27,798 bases of DNA. Origin: Sulfurimonas sp. (GTDB taxonomy: Bacteria; Campylobacterota; Campylobacteria; Campylobacterales; Sulfurimonadaceae). The DNA lies in NCBI RefSeq assembly GCF_023228785.1, contig NZ_JALOAN010000030.1, positions 1-27,798 of the forward strand, given 5' to 3'. Shown one piece after another: positions 1 to 7,402 of the stretch. Position 1 is the stretch's first letter. Each line of letters opens with the position of its first letter. The position numbers and the translations under genes were made by a program. Under the pieces are notes generated by a model. That model ran no database searches and had not been told where the DNA came from. It worked only from the letters and a program-made list of their open reading frames with translations.

Positions 1-663
1 AGTAAAAAAGAGGTTGAGAGAGCAAATAACAACCTAAATGCGGCTAGAGATGAACTTGTAGCTCTTACTTCTAGAGTTCAAGGTAGTGCCCAGTTAGAAG
101 TAGAGCTAGCTCATAAAATGGACGCTTTCTCTAGTGAAGCAAATGCAGTTAAGAGCATCTTAGAGGTTATCTCAGATATCGCAGATCAGACAAATCTTCT
201 AGCTCTAAACGCTGCAATTGAAGCGGCACGCGCAGGTGAGCATGGGCGAGGATTTGCTGTAGTTGCTGATGAAGTCCGAAAGCTTGCAGAGAGAACTCAA
301 AGATCACTCTCTGAGATAAATGTAACCATTAGCGTAATAGTTCAATCTATCAGTGATGTAAGTACTCAAATGAACACAAATTCTCAAGAAGTTCAAGCTT
401 TAGCTGAAGTCTCAACTGATGTCCAAACAAAGATAAATGATAGTGTAAGTATTGTAAACTTGGCTGTAAAAGCTAGTGATAAGACGGTTAATGATTTTGA
501 GAAGACGGGTAAAGATATAGAATTTATCGTAAATCAAATCACTCAGATAAATCAAATATCTTCTCAAAATGCAAGAAGTGTAGAAGAGATAGCCGCTGCC
601 GCAGAGCATCTAAACTCTCTTACTGACGCTCTTCATGTGAAACTAGAAGAGTTTAGAACTTAA
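1..663 (+). CDS. Methyl-accepting chemotaxis protein, C-terminal part (5' end outside window)
   Basis: The reading frame is open from base 1, so the gene is cut by the window edge; the first in-frame Met at 118 is not the start. The 220 residues present are the cytoplasmic signalling domain of a chemoreceptor, a long antiparallel coiled coil that binds CheW and CheA. The conserved hairpin tip is encoded at about 190-300, with the typical AIEAARAGEHGRGF and VVADEVRKLAERT motifs. The part after the tip is about 115 residues of helix. The last residues (LEEFRT) carry no CheR/CheB-tethering pentapeptide of the NWETF type. The sensory and membrane part is not visible, so the ligand cannot be inferred. 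The family call is very secure. A gap with palindromic repeats follows, and no clear U-tract terminator was seen. Confidence 0.95.
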   Translation, partial: SKKEVERANNNLNAARDELVALTSRVQGSAQLEVELAHKMDAFSSEANAVKSILEVISDIADQTNLLALNAAIEAARAGEHGRGFAVVADEVRKLAERTQRSLSEINVTISVIVQSISDVSTQMNTNSQEVQALAEVSTDVQTKINDSVSIVNLAVKASDKTVNDFEKTGKDIEFIVNQITQINQISSQNARSVEEIAAAAEHLNSLTDALHVKLEEFRT

Positions 664-683
664 AAAACTATTCTCGTTGCATC

Positions 684-746
684 CTCTCCTGAGGTGGAAT
701 GCCGACACAAAAAGGAACTACAAATATACGTCACACCTCAGGAGAG
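684..746. repeat. Inverted repeat, 13 bp arms with a 37 bp spacer
   Basis: CTCTCCTGAGGTG at 684-696 is the exact reverse complement of CACCTCAGGAGAG at 734-746. With one gap the match continues outward (ATC against GAT-like bases). The arms are GC-rich against an AT-rich background, so RNA from either strand could form a long stem-loop. It could be a degraded repeat unit or a structure ending the chemoreceptor transcript; the sequence does not decide between these. Confidence 0.6.
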
Positions 747-747
747 A

Positions 748-784
748 TGTGACGAGGCAGGAGAGGTGTTGTGACGAGGCGGGA
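748..784. repeat. Direct repeat TGTGACGAGGC(A/G)GGA, two copies
   Basis: TGTGACGAGGCAGGA at 748-762 recurs as TGTGACGAGGCGGGA at 770-784, a 22 bp period with one mismatch. The shorter word GACGAG recurs near 877-882. This looks like debris of one repeat family inserted several times in the same gap. Confidence 0.55.
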
Positions 785-860
785 ATCTCAGGATGACGGA
801 TCTGCTGTCCTTATATCTCAAACCGTCATTCCGTGCTTGACACGGAATCTCAGGATGACG
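781..860. repeat. Dispersed palindromic repeat (full copy 824-860, partial copy 781-798)
   Basis: The full copy has ATTCCGTG (828-835), loop CTTGA (836-840) and CACGGAAT (841-848), with outer CGTCAT (824-829) matched by ATGACG (855-860). The right half, GGAATCTCAGGATGACG, is repeated upstream at 782-798. Another palindrome at 19421-19445 has the same CGTC lead and the same CTTGA loop but different arms. From memory, palindromes of this general kind are dispersed in many bacterial genomes; no transposase is nearby. Confidence 0.65.
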
Positions 861-914
861 AAGTATGTTCAGTATGACGAGACTTTTTAGGATGACTAGT
901 ATAAGTTTATTTTC

Positions 915-1661
915 TTACTCATACGCTCTAACTAAAACTCCTCTTTTTTCATCATGAGATATCAAATGATAGTTCGCGCTATAAACTTTTGCTTTTTTAT
1001 TTGTATGAACTTTTATAACCCAGTTTGCTTCAATCGCTCTATGTTTTGCAAGTCCAGCTTGACTTAACTTTTTCATCTTGTTGATGCTATTTTGAGTGAT
1101 ATTTAACTTATCATATATAAAGTCATTGCTTTCTAAATTTTTATACAAACTAAACTCTGCATCATCTACTAAAGAGATGATTTCAAAATACTTAGCACTT
1201 TTGTGTTTATCTATAAAAGAGATTATACTTTTTTTGCACTCCCATGAGATGATATAACTTCCCATCTCCATATCATAGCAACTTGCAAACTCTTTTATAA
1301 GTTTTGCACCTTCTGGGATCTCTTCTAAGATTTCAGAATTTTTATCTGTAATATTTTGTATATTTGGAGCAGGTTTATCATCTTTGTCCATCATAGCAAG
1401 TAGTTTGTTTTGTTCTTGTTCATTTTTTAGTCTCATCTCTAGAGATCTATACTCACTATCACTTTTATATTTCGCTTGAACATCTAATGGTAAATCTTTA
1501 AAATTCATAGCTTTTTGAGCTCTGTTTTCACCTAAAGAACTTTGAGAAATTGCATCTATATAAAGATATCCAAGAACTACAAGAGCTACTACTAAAAGAG
1601 TGTAAGCCGCAAAGTGAAGCACATTTGCTTGTGATTTTTTGAGTTTTTCTTCATTTTCCAT
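915..1661 (-). CDS. Unknown protein with one N-terminal membrane anchor
   Basis: I do not recognise this 248-residue protein. I place its start at the Met at 1661 because AGGAGA lies just upstream on the minus strand; a start 19 codons further up (1718) lacks a site as good and would add a Cys-rich stretch. Residues about 15-34 form one hydrophobic helix after a short charged head (MENEEKLKKSQ), so the protein is probably anchored with the rest outside the cytoplasm. A Gln/Glu-rich stretch follows, possibly coiled coil. The C-terminal half holds two Cys residues about 14 apart (ASCYDMEMG, WECKK) that could pair if exported. The gene is divergent from the glutamate dehydrogenase gene over a 96 bp gap. 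No function can be assigned. Confidence 0.8.
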   Translation of the reverse strand: MENEEKLKKSQANVLHFAAYTLLVVALVVLGYLYIDAISQSSLGENRAQKAMNFKDLPLDVQAKYKSDSEYRSLEMRLKNEQEQNKLLAMMDKDDKPAPNIQNITDKNSEILEEIPEGAKLIKEFASCYDMEMGSYIISWECKKSIISFIDKHKSAKYFEIISLVDDAEFSLYKNLESNDFIYDKLNITQNSINKMKKLSQAGLAKHRAIEANWVIKVHTNKKAKVYSANYHLISHDEKRGVLVRAYE

Positions 1662-1722
1662 AATTTCTCCTAAATTTTGTATTAAATGTATCATACAACA
1701 CATATTCAAAGAATTCAAAATG

Positions 1723-1731
1723 TGTTACAAT
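1723..1731 (+). promoter_or_regulatory. Probable extended -10 promoter of the glutamate dehydrogenase gene
   Basis: TGTTACAAT fits an extended -10 element (TGnTACAAT) in a very AT-rich gap. Transcription would start near 1738, leaving a leader of about 20 nt that contains the ribosome binding site AAAAGGA (1745-1751), 6 nt before the ATG. Campylobacterota promoters commonly rely on the -10 region with no conserved -35. Confidence 0.5.
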
Positions 1732-1757
1732 TAAATTAATTTTTAAAAGGAATTCTA

Positions 1758-4700
1758 ATGAAATCTTCTTCGACAAGTTCTACTGTTATTTCTAAAAAAA
1801 ATCCAACTATTTCTGATGAACTCTATAGTGATATTTTAGAGCAAAAAATCATCACGGAGATCGTTGATGATTCACAACTTCCATATATAAATATCTATTC
1901 ACAAGAGGTGATTTATCTATCTTCAATACTTCCAATCTTGCATGATTTTGGCTTCGTTATAATAGATGAGATTACTTACACTACAAAAAAAGACAAACAA
2001 CAGATCTATCTCAATAAATTCAATCTAAAACTAGATGATGTAAAGAGTTTAAAAAGCTCAAAATTAAATATACAAAATGTCATTTCAGATTCACTTTTGG
2101 GAAATACTCTCTTTAGATGTTCACTATATTCTTTGGTATATTCTCAAAATTTATCTATCAAAGAAGTTTTGCTTCTTCGTGCAATAATTGAATATATTGA
2201 CCAATCTGTAATCTCTATAAATCAAGAAATGATACGAAATACCCTCACAACATATCCTTTGATATCTAAACTTTTTGTGGATTATTTTCTTACAAAATTC
2301 AATCCACTTCAAAACAAAAGAGAGAAGCATATATCTGAGCTAGAGTTAAGGATAGAATCTCTTATAAAAGATGTTCCAAATATTACAGATGACAAGATCT
2401 TAAAGATAACATATTCACTGATTCAAAATCTCACTCGCTCAAACTACTTTTTCAACAAAGATGAGATCTCTTTTAAGATAGATACACAATCTTTCTCACA
2501 AAACCTAAAAGGTGTTCAACCAAAGATAGAGATCTTTGTTTATCATCCAGAATTTAGCGGTGTGCATCTAAGAATGAGTAAGATTAGTCGTGGTGGACTT
2601 AGATGGAGTGAGAGACATGAAGATTATCGCCAAGAGATAAAGTCACTTATGCTTACTCAAGAGAGTAAAAATTCCATCATCATCCCAAATGGCGCAAAAG
2701 GTGGATTTGTTATAAACAAAGAAGCTTCTAGTATTACTGAAGAAGATTTTGAACGGATTTACAGGGCTTTTATAAACAACTTACTTGATTTGGTAGACAA
2801 TAGAATCGATGGAGAAATCATCAGAGATGAGAGGATTGTAGCTTATGATGGAGATGATTATTACTTTGTTGTAGCAGCTGATAAAGGTACTGCATCTATG
2901 AGCGATGTTGCAAATGAAATTGCTCAGAGCCGTTCTTACTGGCTAGGCGACGCATTTGCAAGTGGGGGAAGTAATGGTTTTGGACACAAAGATCTAGGAA
3001 TAACGGCTCATGGTGCGTTAGTCTCTTCTGAGAGATTTTTTATAGAGAGAGGCATCAACATAAAAGAGCAAAGTATTTCGATTGTGGGTATCGGAAGTAT
3101 GAAGGGAGATGTTTTTGGTAATGGGATGCTCTATTCTAAAATGTTCAAACTATTTGGCGCAGTCTCACATAATGAGATCTTTATAGATCCAGAACCAGAT
3201 ATTCAAGCGAGTTATGAGGAGAGAGCTAGACTATTTAAATCCCAAAATGCAAGTTGGTCTGCTTACAATAAAGAAGTTATCTCTAAGGGTGGAGGCATAT
3301 TTTTTCGCTCACAAAAAAATATAGAACTAAGCGAAGAGATAAAAAAACTCCTTGGTACTACTAAAAAATCTCTTAGCGGAGAAGAGTTAGCTAAGAAAGT
3401 ACTGATGATGAGAGTTGATATGCTCTTTAATGGTGGAGTTGGAACCTATGTTAAGAGCTCTGATGAGTCAAACTTAGATCTAGGCGATAAGCAAAATGAA
3501 GCAGTTAGACTAGATGCAACTGAGTTAAAAGCTAAGGTTGTGTGCGAGGGTGGAAACTTAGGTTTTACGCAAAGAGCAAGGATAGAGTATGCAAGACTTG
3601 GTGGAGAGCTAAACCTAGATGCAATTGATAATGCTGCTGGAGTAAATACTTCAGACCATGAGGTAAACTTAAAAATACTTCTAAACATCATCAAAGCGAA
3701 AGGTCTTATAAGTGAAGAAGATGCTAAAAAAACATTAAAAGGCTTAACTGAACAAGTAGTAAATCAAGTTGTTTGGAGTAACTATCATCAATCTCTTGCA
3801 ATTTCTAAAGATGCAACACTGAGTAACCGCTATTTAGATGACTTTTTGTTGAGTATTGAGGTTTTAGAGACAAATTTATCAAGCTTTAAAAGAGCAGATA
3901 ACTTTATACCTAAAAATGAAAATATCTCTGAAATACTCTGTCCTGCTGGATCCATTGTTAGACCTATTATAAGTTCACTCATCTCTTACTCTAAGATATT
4001 TCTAACAAATATTTTACTTGAGTCATCTCTTGTAGATGAGAGTTTTTCAAATCAATTTTTATTTAAGTACTTTCCAAAATCTTTTATTAGTGCTTTTGAA
4101 GATGAGATACAAAACCATCCTCTGCGTCGAGAGATTACAGCTACTGTAATGGCAGATAAGATTATAAATCTTCAAGGTAGTACTTTTATAGCTGACTTTA
4201 ACAAAAGAGGCTTAGAAAACTTTTTACTTAAGATAAAAGCTTATCTCATTACAAACCAACTCTTTGATGCTAATGATATAAGACATGAGATCTACAGAAA
4301 TGACTTTTTGATGAATGTAAAACTTCAGTACAGACTCTTAGATGATATAGAAAAAACTCTAGGTTTTACTACTAGATGGATGTTAAAGTATCTAAACAAG
4401 CATCAAGTAGATCTAAACCATATACTAGATTATAAAGATGAACTTTTTGAAGTTTTAGGCAATATGAAAGACTCTAAAATCACAAAAATCTTAGATGAAA
4501 ATCATCAGTTTAACCTCTTTTTCAGTGCTATTGACTACTTAAAGTTTGCAGTAGCTGCTATTATGGTAAAAGAAAATTCTCTTCATACTTTTAAAGATGT
4601 AGCTGTAGTTTTTTACTTTGTAGTAAATGAGTTTAAAGTTTTAGAGATGATAAACTTACTCAATACAATAGAGACAACCGCGCAAAACCAAAAAATACTA

Positions 4701-4934
4701 AGATATCAGATTTTACAGTTTATTGAGTTTATAGTAGTTCACTTTACTGAGAAGGTGTTAGAATTTCAAAGAGTGACAGAGACTCCACAAGAGGCTTTTA
4801 AAAACTACTTAGAAAATGAAAAAGAGTCATTTGATGAGATGAGAGACAACATTAATCTCTTTATATCAAAAGAGACAAAAAGCATAGAAGATGTCAGCAT
4901 CACAGTAAATCAAATAATGACTTCTATTTTATAG
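1758..4934 (+). CDS. NAD-specific glutamate dehydrogenase, large-subunit type (compact)
   Basis: Oxidative deamination of glutamate to 2-oxoglutarate with NAD+, in the cytoplasm. The 1058-residue protein matches the large NAD-GDH family. Residues 1-250 are a regulatory-type N-terminal region without clear motifs. The catalytic core starts at SRGGLRWSER (277-286, substrate binding), followed by PNGAKGGF (310-317) with probable catalytic Lys314, and AADKGTASMSD (373-383) with probable catalytic Asp375. The dinucleotide-binding loop is GIGSMKGDVFGNG (444-456), and VCEGGNLGFTQRARIEYA lies further on. A helical C-terminal region follows. It is shorter than the roughly 1600-residue enzymes known from Pseudomonas and Streptomyces, closer to the class of about 115 kDa, so the N-terminal region is reduced. 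With putA and putP 7 kb downstream it completes conversion of proline to 2-oxoglutarate. Start supported by AAAAGGA 6 nt upstream. Confidence 0.95.
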   Translation: MKSSSTSSTVISKKNPTISDELYSDILEQKIITEIVDDSQLPYINIYSQEVIYLSSILPILHDFGFVIIDEITYTTKKDKQQIYLNKFNLKLDDVKSLKSSKLNIQNVISDSLLGNTLFRCSLYSLVYSQNLSIKEVLLLRAIIEYIDQSVISINQEMIRNTLTTYPLISKLFVDYFLTKFNPLQNKREKHISELELRIESLIKDVPNITDDKILKITYSLIQNLTRSNYFFNKDEISFKIDTQSFSQNLKGVQPKIEIFVYHPEFSGVHLRMSKISRGGLRWSERHEDYRQEIKSLMLTQESKNSIIIPNGAKGGFVINKEASSITEEDFERIYRAFINNLLDLVDNRIDGEIIRDERIVAYDGDDYYFVVAADKGTASMSDVANEIAQSRSYWLGDAFASGGSNGFGHKDLGITAHGALVSSERFFIERGINIKEQSISIVGIGSMKGDVFGNGMLYSKMFKLFGAVSHNEIFIDPEPDIQASYEERARLFKSQNASWSAYNKEVISKGGGIFFRSQKNIELSEEIKKLLGTTKKSLSGEELAKKVLMMRVDMLFNGGVGTYVKSSDESNLDLGDKQNEAVRLDATELKAKVVCEGGNLGFTQRARIEYARLGGELNLDAIDNAAGVNTSDHEVNLKILLNIIKAKGLISEEDAKKTLKGLTEQVVNQVVWSNYHQSLAISKDATLSNRYLDDFLLSIEVLETNLSSFKRADNFIPKNENISEILCPAGSIVRPIISSLISYSKIFLTNILLESSLVDESFSNQFLFKYFPKSFISAFEDEIQNHPLRREITATVMADKIINLQGSTFIADFNKRGLENFLLKIKAYLITNQLFDANDIRHEIYRNDFLMNVKLQYRLLDDIEKTLGFTTRWMLKYLNKHQVDLNHILDYKDELFEVLGNMKDSKITKILDENHQFNLFFSAIDYLKFAVAAIMVKENSLHTFKDVAVVFYFVVNEFKVLEMINLLNTIETTAQNQKILRYQILQFIEFIVVHFTEKVLEFQRVTETPQEAFKNYLENEKESFDEMRDNINLFISKETKSIEDVSITVNQIMTSIL

Positions 4935-4955
4935 CACTCTTTAGCGTGCTATAAT
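4932..4955 (+). promoter_or_regulatory. Extended -10 promoter (4947-4955), overlapping a small inverted repeat
   Basis: TGCTATAAT at 4947-4955 is a perfect extended -10 element immediately after the glutamate dehydrogenase stop codon. It would start transcripts near 4962, giving the operon 4994-10361 its own promoter. The right arm of an inverted repeat, TAGCAC (4932-4937) and GTGCTA (4946-4951), overlaps it. The repeat could be a weak terminator of the upstream gene or an operator; no T run follows it. Confidence 0.55.
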
Positions 4956-4993
4956 TGCAAATAAATTACAAATACTGTTTATATAGGAATGAT

Positions 4994-6310
4994 TTGAACT
5001 GGTTTAACTTTTTAAGCACTAAAAGAACTCTGCTTCGCCACCCTTTTGGTAGAGGTATAAATGCTACGCTCTCTCCTGATGAAGAAGAGTTTTTTAACCT
5101 TTCTTATGAGTCTTTTGAAAAACATGAGATATTAAACGCTTATGAATTTTTCCTCAAAACCATAGAGAATTTTACAAGCAAAACATCAAACAAAAATATC
5201 ACAATTTCAAGAGATGGTGAAAAACTAGAGTTTGAGATCTTTCAAGGAAGCGCTAGAGTCACAGGAGTTGTAACTAAAGATACCCTTTATGCTCAAGTTG
5301 TGATGATGAAGACTAAAGAAGCCACAGTCGCACTAAAACGATATATCTTAGAGAGAAACTATCAACTCACCTATGCTAACTACTCAAGCGATGGTGAGCT
5401 TATAAAGCTAAAACTATATCATGACAACATAACTGCTTCACCGCAAAAAATATTTTTTCCACTTCGTGAAATTGCACTAAATGCTGACTTTGATAAAGAG
5501 TACTTAAAGAGTGAGTTTAAAGATATCACGCTTGAGGATTCTTCACATATTTTAAAGCTAGAAGATGATGAGCTAAAGATAAAATATGAATTTTTGCATA
5601 AGTGGATAGATGAACTAGATGCTAAGATTCTCACACTTCCTACAAATGACAACGCTGGAATGCAAGCCTTTTTATACTTGCATCTACTCTTTAAAATTGA
5701 CTATCTTTTAGTTGTAAAGTGCGATATTTATCAAAAGATGAGTAAAAAAATACGCCTCTATTTTAGTGATGAAAACCTCTCAACTGAGTACAAAAATGAA
5801 GAGCTAAGAAAGTATATAGAAAAACTAAAGGCTATGGATTTTGAGGAGTTTAGCAAGAAATTCTATAGTGCAAAATATACTTTTAACCCAATGGAGAAAG
5901 TCTCACAAGAGGAGATCTCAAACTTTATAAATGAGTCACTTATGAAGATAAGATGGTATAAAAACAACCGTTATAGTCAGATCATACCTACTATTTATAA
6001 GTATATTCCTTTTTATATTCTTTACAATTATGGACTAAATCCTATTGTTAAAAAACTTCTTCATACTTTAGTAAAGATTCAAAACCCAGAGTTTTTTAAA
6101 GCACTTGAGTATAGTGTTCTTTACGACAAAGACAAAGAAATATTTGCTAAAAAAGCCATTAAAGCTAAAATCAAAGATGCTATAGCTCCACATCAAGCAA
6201 GATATAAAGAGTTAAAACCGTTTGGAGATAAGCTTAACTTCTCATCTCTAAATGAGTTTAGCAATAGCTTTCTTTTACAACTAAAACACCTAAACTTTGA
6301 GGAGATCTAG
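4994..6310 (+). CDS. Unknown protein, YbjN/secretion-chaperone-like fold pattern near N-terminus, partner of a trypsin-like protease
   Basis: I do not recognise this protein by family. I place the start at TTG 4994 (438 residues) because AGGA (4985-4988) lies 5 nt upstream. An upstream in-frame TTG at 4955 falls inside the -10 box, and the ATG at 4989 is out of frame and stops at once. There is no signal peptide or clear membrane segment, so it is probably cytoplasmic. Residues about 40-175 alternate helix (ESFEKHEILNAYEFFLKTI), three strands, helix (ATVALKRYILER), two strands and helix. This order resembles the YbjN/type III secretion chaperone fold, but that is fold-level inference. The C-terminal half is mostly helical and rich in Lys and aromatics. 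Its stop codon directly abuts the ATG of the protease gene (0 nt gap), which suggests coupled translation and joint function. Confidence 0.75.
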   Translation: MNWFNFLSTKRTLLRHPFGRGINATLSPDEEEFFNLSYESFEKHEILNAYEFFLKTIENFTSKTSNKNITISRDGEKLEFEIFQGSARVTGVVTKDTLYAQVVMMKTKEATVALKRYILERNYQLTYANYSSDGELIKLKLYHDNITASPQKIFFPLREIALNADFDKEYLKSEFKDITLEDSSHILKLEDDELKIKYEFLHKWIDELDAKILTLPTNDNAGMQAFLYLHLLFKIDYLLVVKCDIYQKMSKKIRLYFSDENLSTEYKNEELRKYIEKLKAMDFEEFSKKFYSAKYTFNPMEKVSQEEISNFINESLMKIRWYKNNRYSQIIPTIYKYIPFYILYNYGLNPIVKKLLHTLVKIQNPEFFKALEYSVLYDKDKEIFAKKAIKAKIKDAIAPHQARYKELKPFGDKLNFSSLNEFSNSFLLQLKHLNFEEI

Positions 6311-7402
6311 ATGATAACTCAAACACTACTCGATACTTATATAGATAATATCATTCAAATAATGACACCTTATGGAACTGGAAGTGGCTTTATCATAGGA
6401 GATCTAATTGTTACAAATTCTCATGTTGTAGGTGGTTTAAAAGAGGTTGTGGTGAGCTCTAAAGATATAAAAAGAACTATTGCAAAAGTTGTTTATGATG
6501 ATAGTGATTATGATCTAGCTTTTATAAAAACTAAATTTGATGAGCCAAAAAATCCTCTAAAACTCTCTTCAAACGTAGTAAAAAATGGCGACACAACTAT
6601 AGCTATAGGTCATCCTTATGGACTAAACTACACAGCAACTGAGGGCATTGTCTCAAAAGCTTCAAGACTCTATGAAGATCTAGAGTACATTCAAATAGAT
6701 GCAGCTATAAACCCTGGAAACAGCGGTGGACCACTTTTAAATGTTAAAGGCGAAGTTATAGGTATTAACACTTTTATAATTCAAAATGCCAATAACCTAG
6801 GCTTTGCACTTCCTCACTTTTATGTACAAGAGGCTCTACAAAACTTTAAAGAAGTAGCGGATGTAGACATTATAAAGTGTCCATCTTGTAAAAATCTTAT
6901 AAAAGAAAAAGAGATAAAAGATGACTACTGCTTAGAGTGTGGCACAAAACTTGAGATCGCAAAGCTAAGACGAAAAGGCTACACTCCATCTGGTGCAACA
7001 AAACGCTTAGAAGAGATCTTAGAAGCACTCAACATAAATGTAACACTCTCAAGACGCTCACAAGCTTCTTGGAGAGTTGACTATGGAAGTGCAAGAATCG
7101 AGATAAACTACTATGAAAATGGCATAATTATAGGCGACTCTAAACTTTGTAGGATCCCAAAAGAAGATATAGAAAATATATATGATTTTTTACTAGCTGA
7201 GAATGAAAAACTAAACTATTTGCAATTTTCCATAAATGAAAATAGTATATATTTGTCATATTTAATAGTAGATTCTTCTCTTACATTCGATGAGGGGAAA
7301 GTGGCATTAGAGAGACTTTTTAGACTCTCTGATGAGTACGATGAGATCCTAATAAATAGATTTAAAGCCGTAAAATTAAAAAGAGATGAGGAAGATAGAT
7401 AA
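6311..7402 (+). CDS. Cytoplasmic trypsin-like serine protease with zinc ribbon and C-terminal YbjN-like domain
   Basis: A 363-residue protein in three parts. Residues 1-180 are an HtrA/DegP-like chymotrypsin-fold protease with an apparently complete triad: His38 (TNSHVV), Asp68 (SDYDLAFIK) and Ser138 (NPGNSGGP). Residues 190-210 form a zinc ribbon, CPSC then CLEC (Cys190, 193, 207, 210). Residues 225-352 show helix, three strands, helix, two strands, helix, as in the YbjN/type III-chaperone fold (inference). Unlike periplasmic HtrA there is no signal peptide, no membrane anchor and no PDZ domain, so it probably acts in the cytoplasm. GGAG lies 6 nt upstream of the ATG. The stop codon overlaps the next ATG (TAATG), so it is coupled to the M3 peptidase. 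Substrates are unknown; the C-terminal domain may select them or bind the product of the preceding gene. Confidence 0.9.
   Translation: MITQTLLDTYIDNIIQIMTPYGTGSGFIIGDLIVTNSHVVGGLKEVVVSSKDIKRTIAKVVYDDSDYDLAFIKTKFDEPKNPLKLSSNVVKNGDTTIAIGHPYGLNYTATEGIVSKASRLYEDLEYIQIDAAINPGNSGGPLLNVKGEVIGINTFIIQNANNLGFALPHFYVQEALQNFKEVADVDIIKCPSCKNLIKEKEIKDDYCLECGTKLEIAKLRRKGYTPSGATKRLEEILEALNINVTLSRRSQASWRVDYGSARIEINYYENGIIIGDSKLCRIPKEDIENIYDFLLAENEKLNYLQFSINENSIYLSYLIVDSSLTFDEGKVALERLFRLSDEYDEILINRFKAVKLKRDEEDR

Larger units (their letters stand above)
664..914. other. Intergenic region with several palindromic and direct repeats
   Basis: This 251 bp gap lies between a (+) chemoreceptor and a (-) unknown gene, so both genes end here. 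I see no credible coding frame. It holds an inverted repeat (684-746), a tandem-like direct repeat (748-784) and a dispersed palindrome with a partial copy (781-860). It is visibly richer in G+C than the surrounding genes, which fits an accumulated repeat region. Some of the hairpins could also help terminate transcription, but none is followed by a convincing T run. Confidence 0.7.

Noticed and set aside
190..312. 38-residue identical stretch between the chemoreceptor at 1-663 and the CetA-like receptor at 17358-18476, suggesting gene conversion
   Set aside because: The stretch is the hairpin tip, which is nearly invariant among chemoreceptors, so shared selection explains it.
664..914. CRISPR array or small RNA gene in the repeat-rich gap
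   Set aside because: The repeats are few, of different kinds and unevenly spaced, with no regular spacers and no cas genes; no promoter plus terminator pair was visible for a small RNA.
6311..7402. Periplasmic DegP/HtrA quality-control protease
   Set aside because: There is no signal peptide, no membrane anchor and no PDZ domain, and a cytoplasmic-type zinc ribbon is present.
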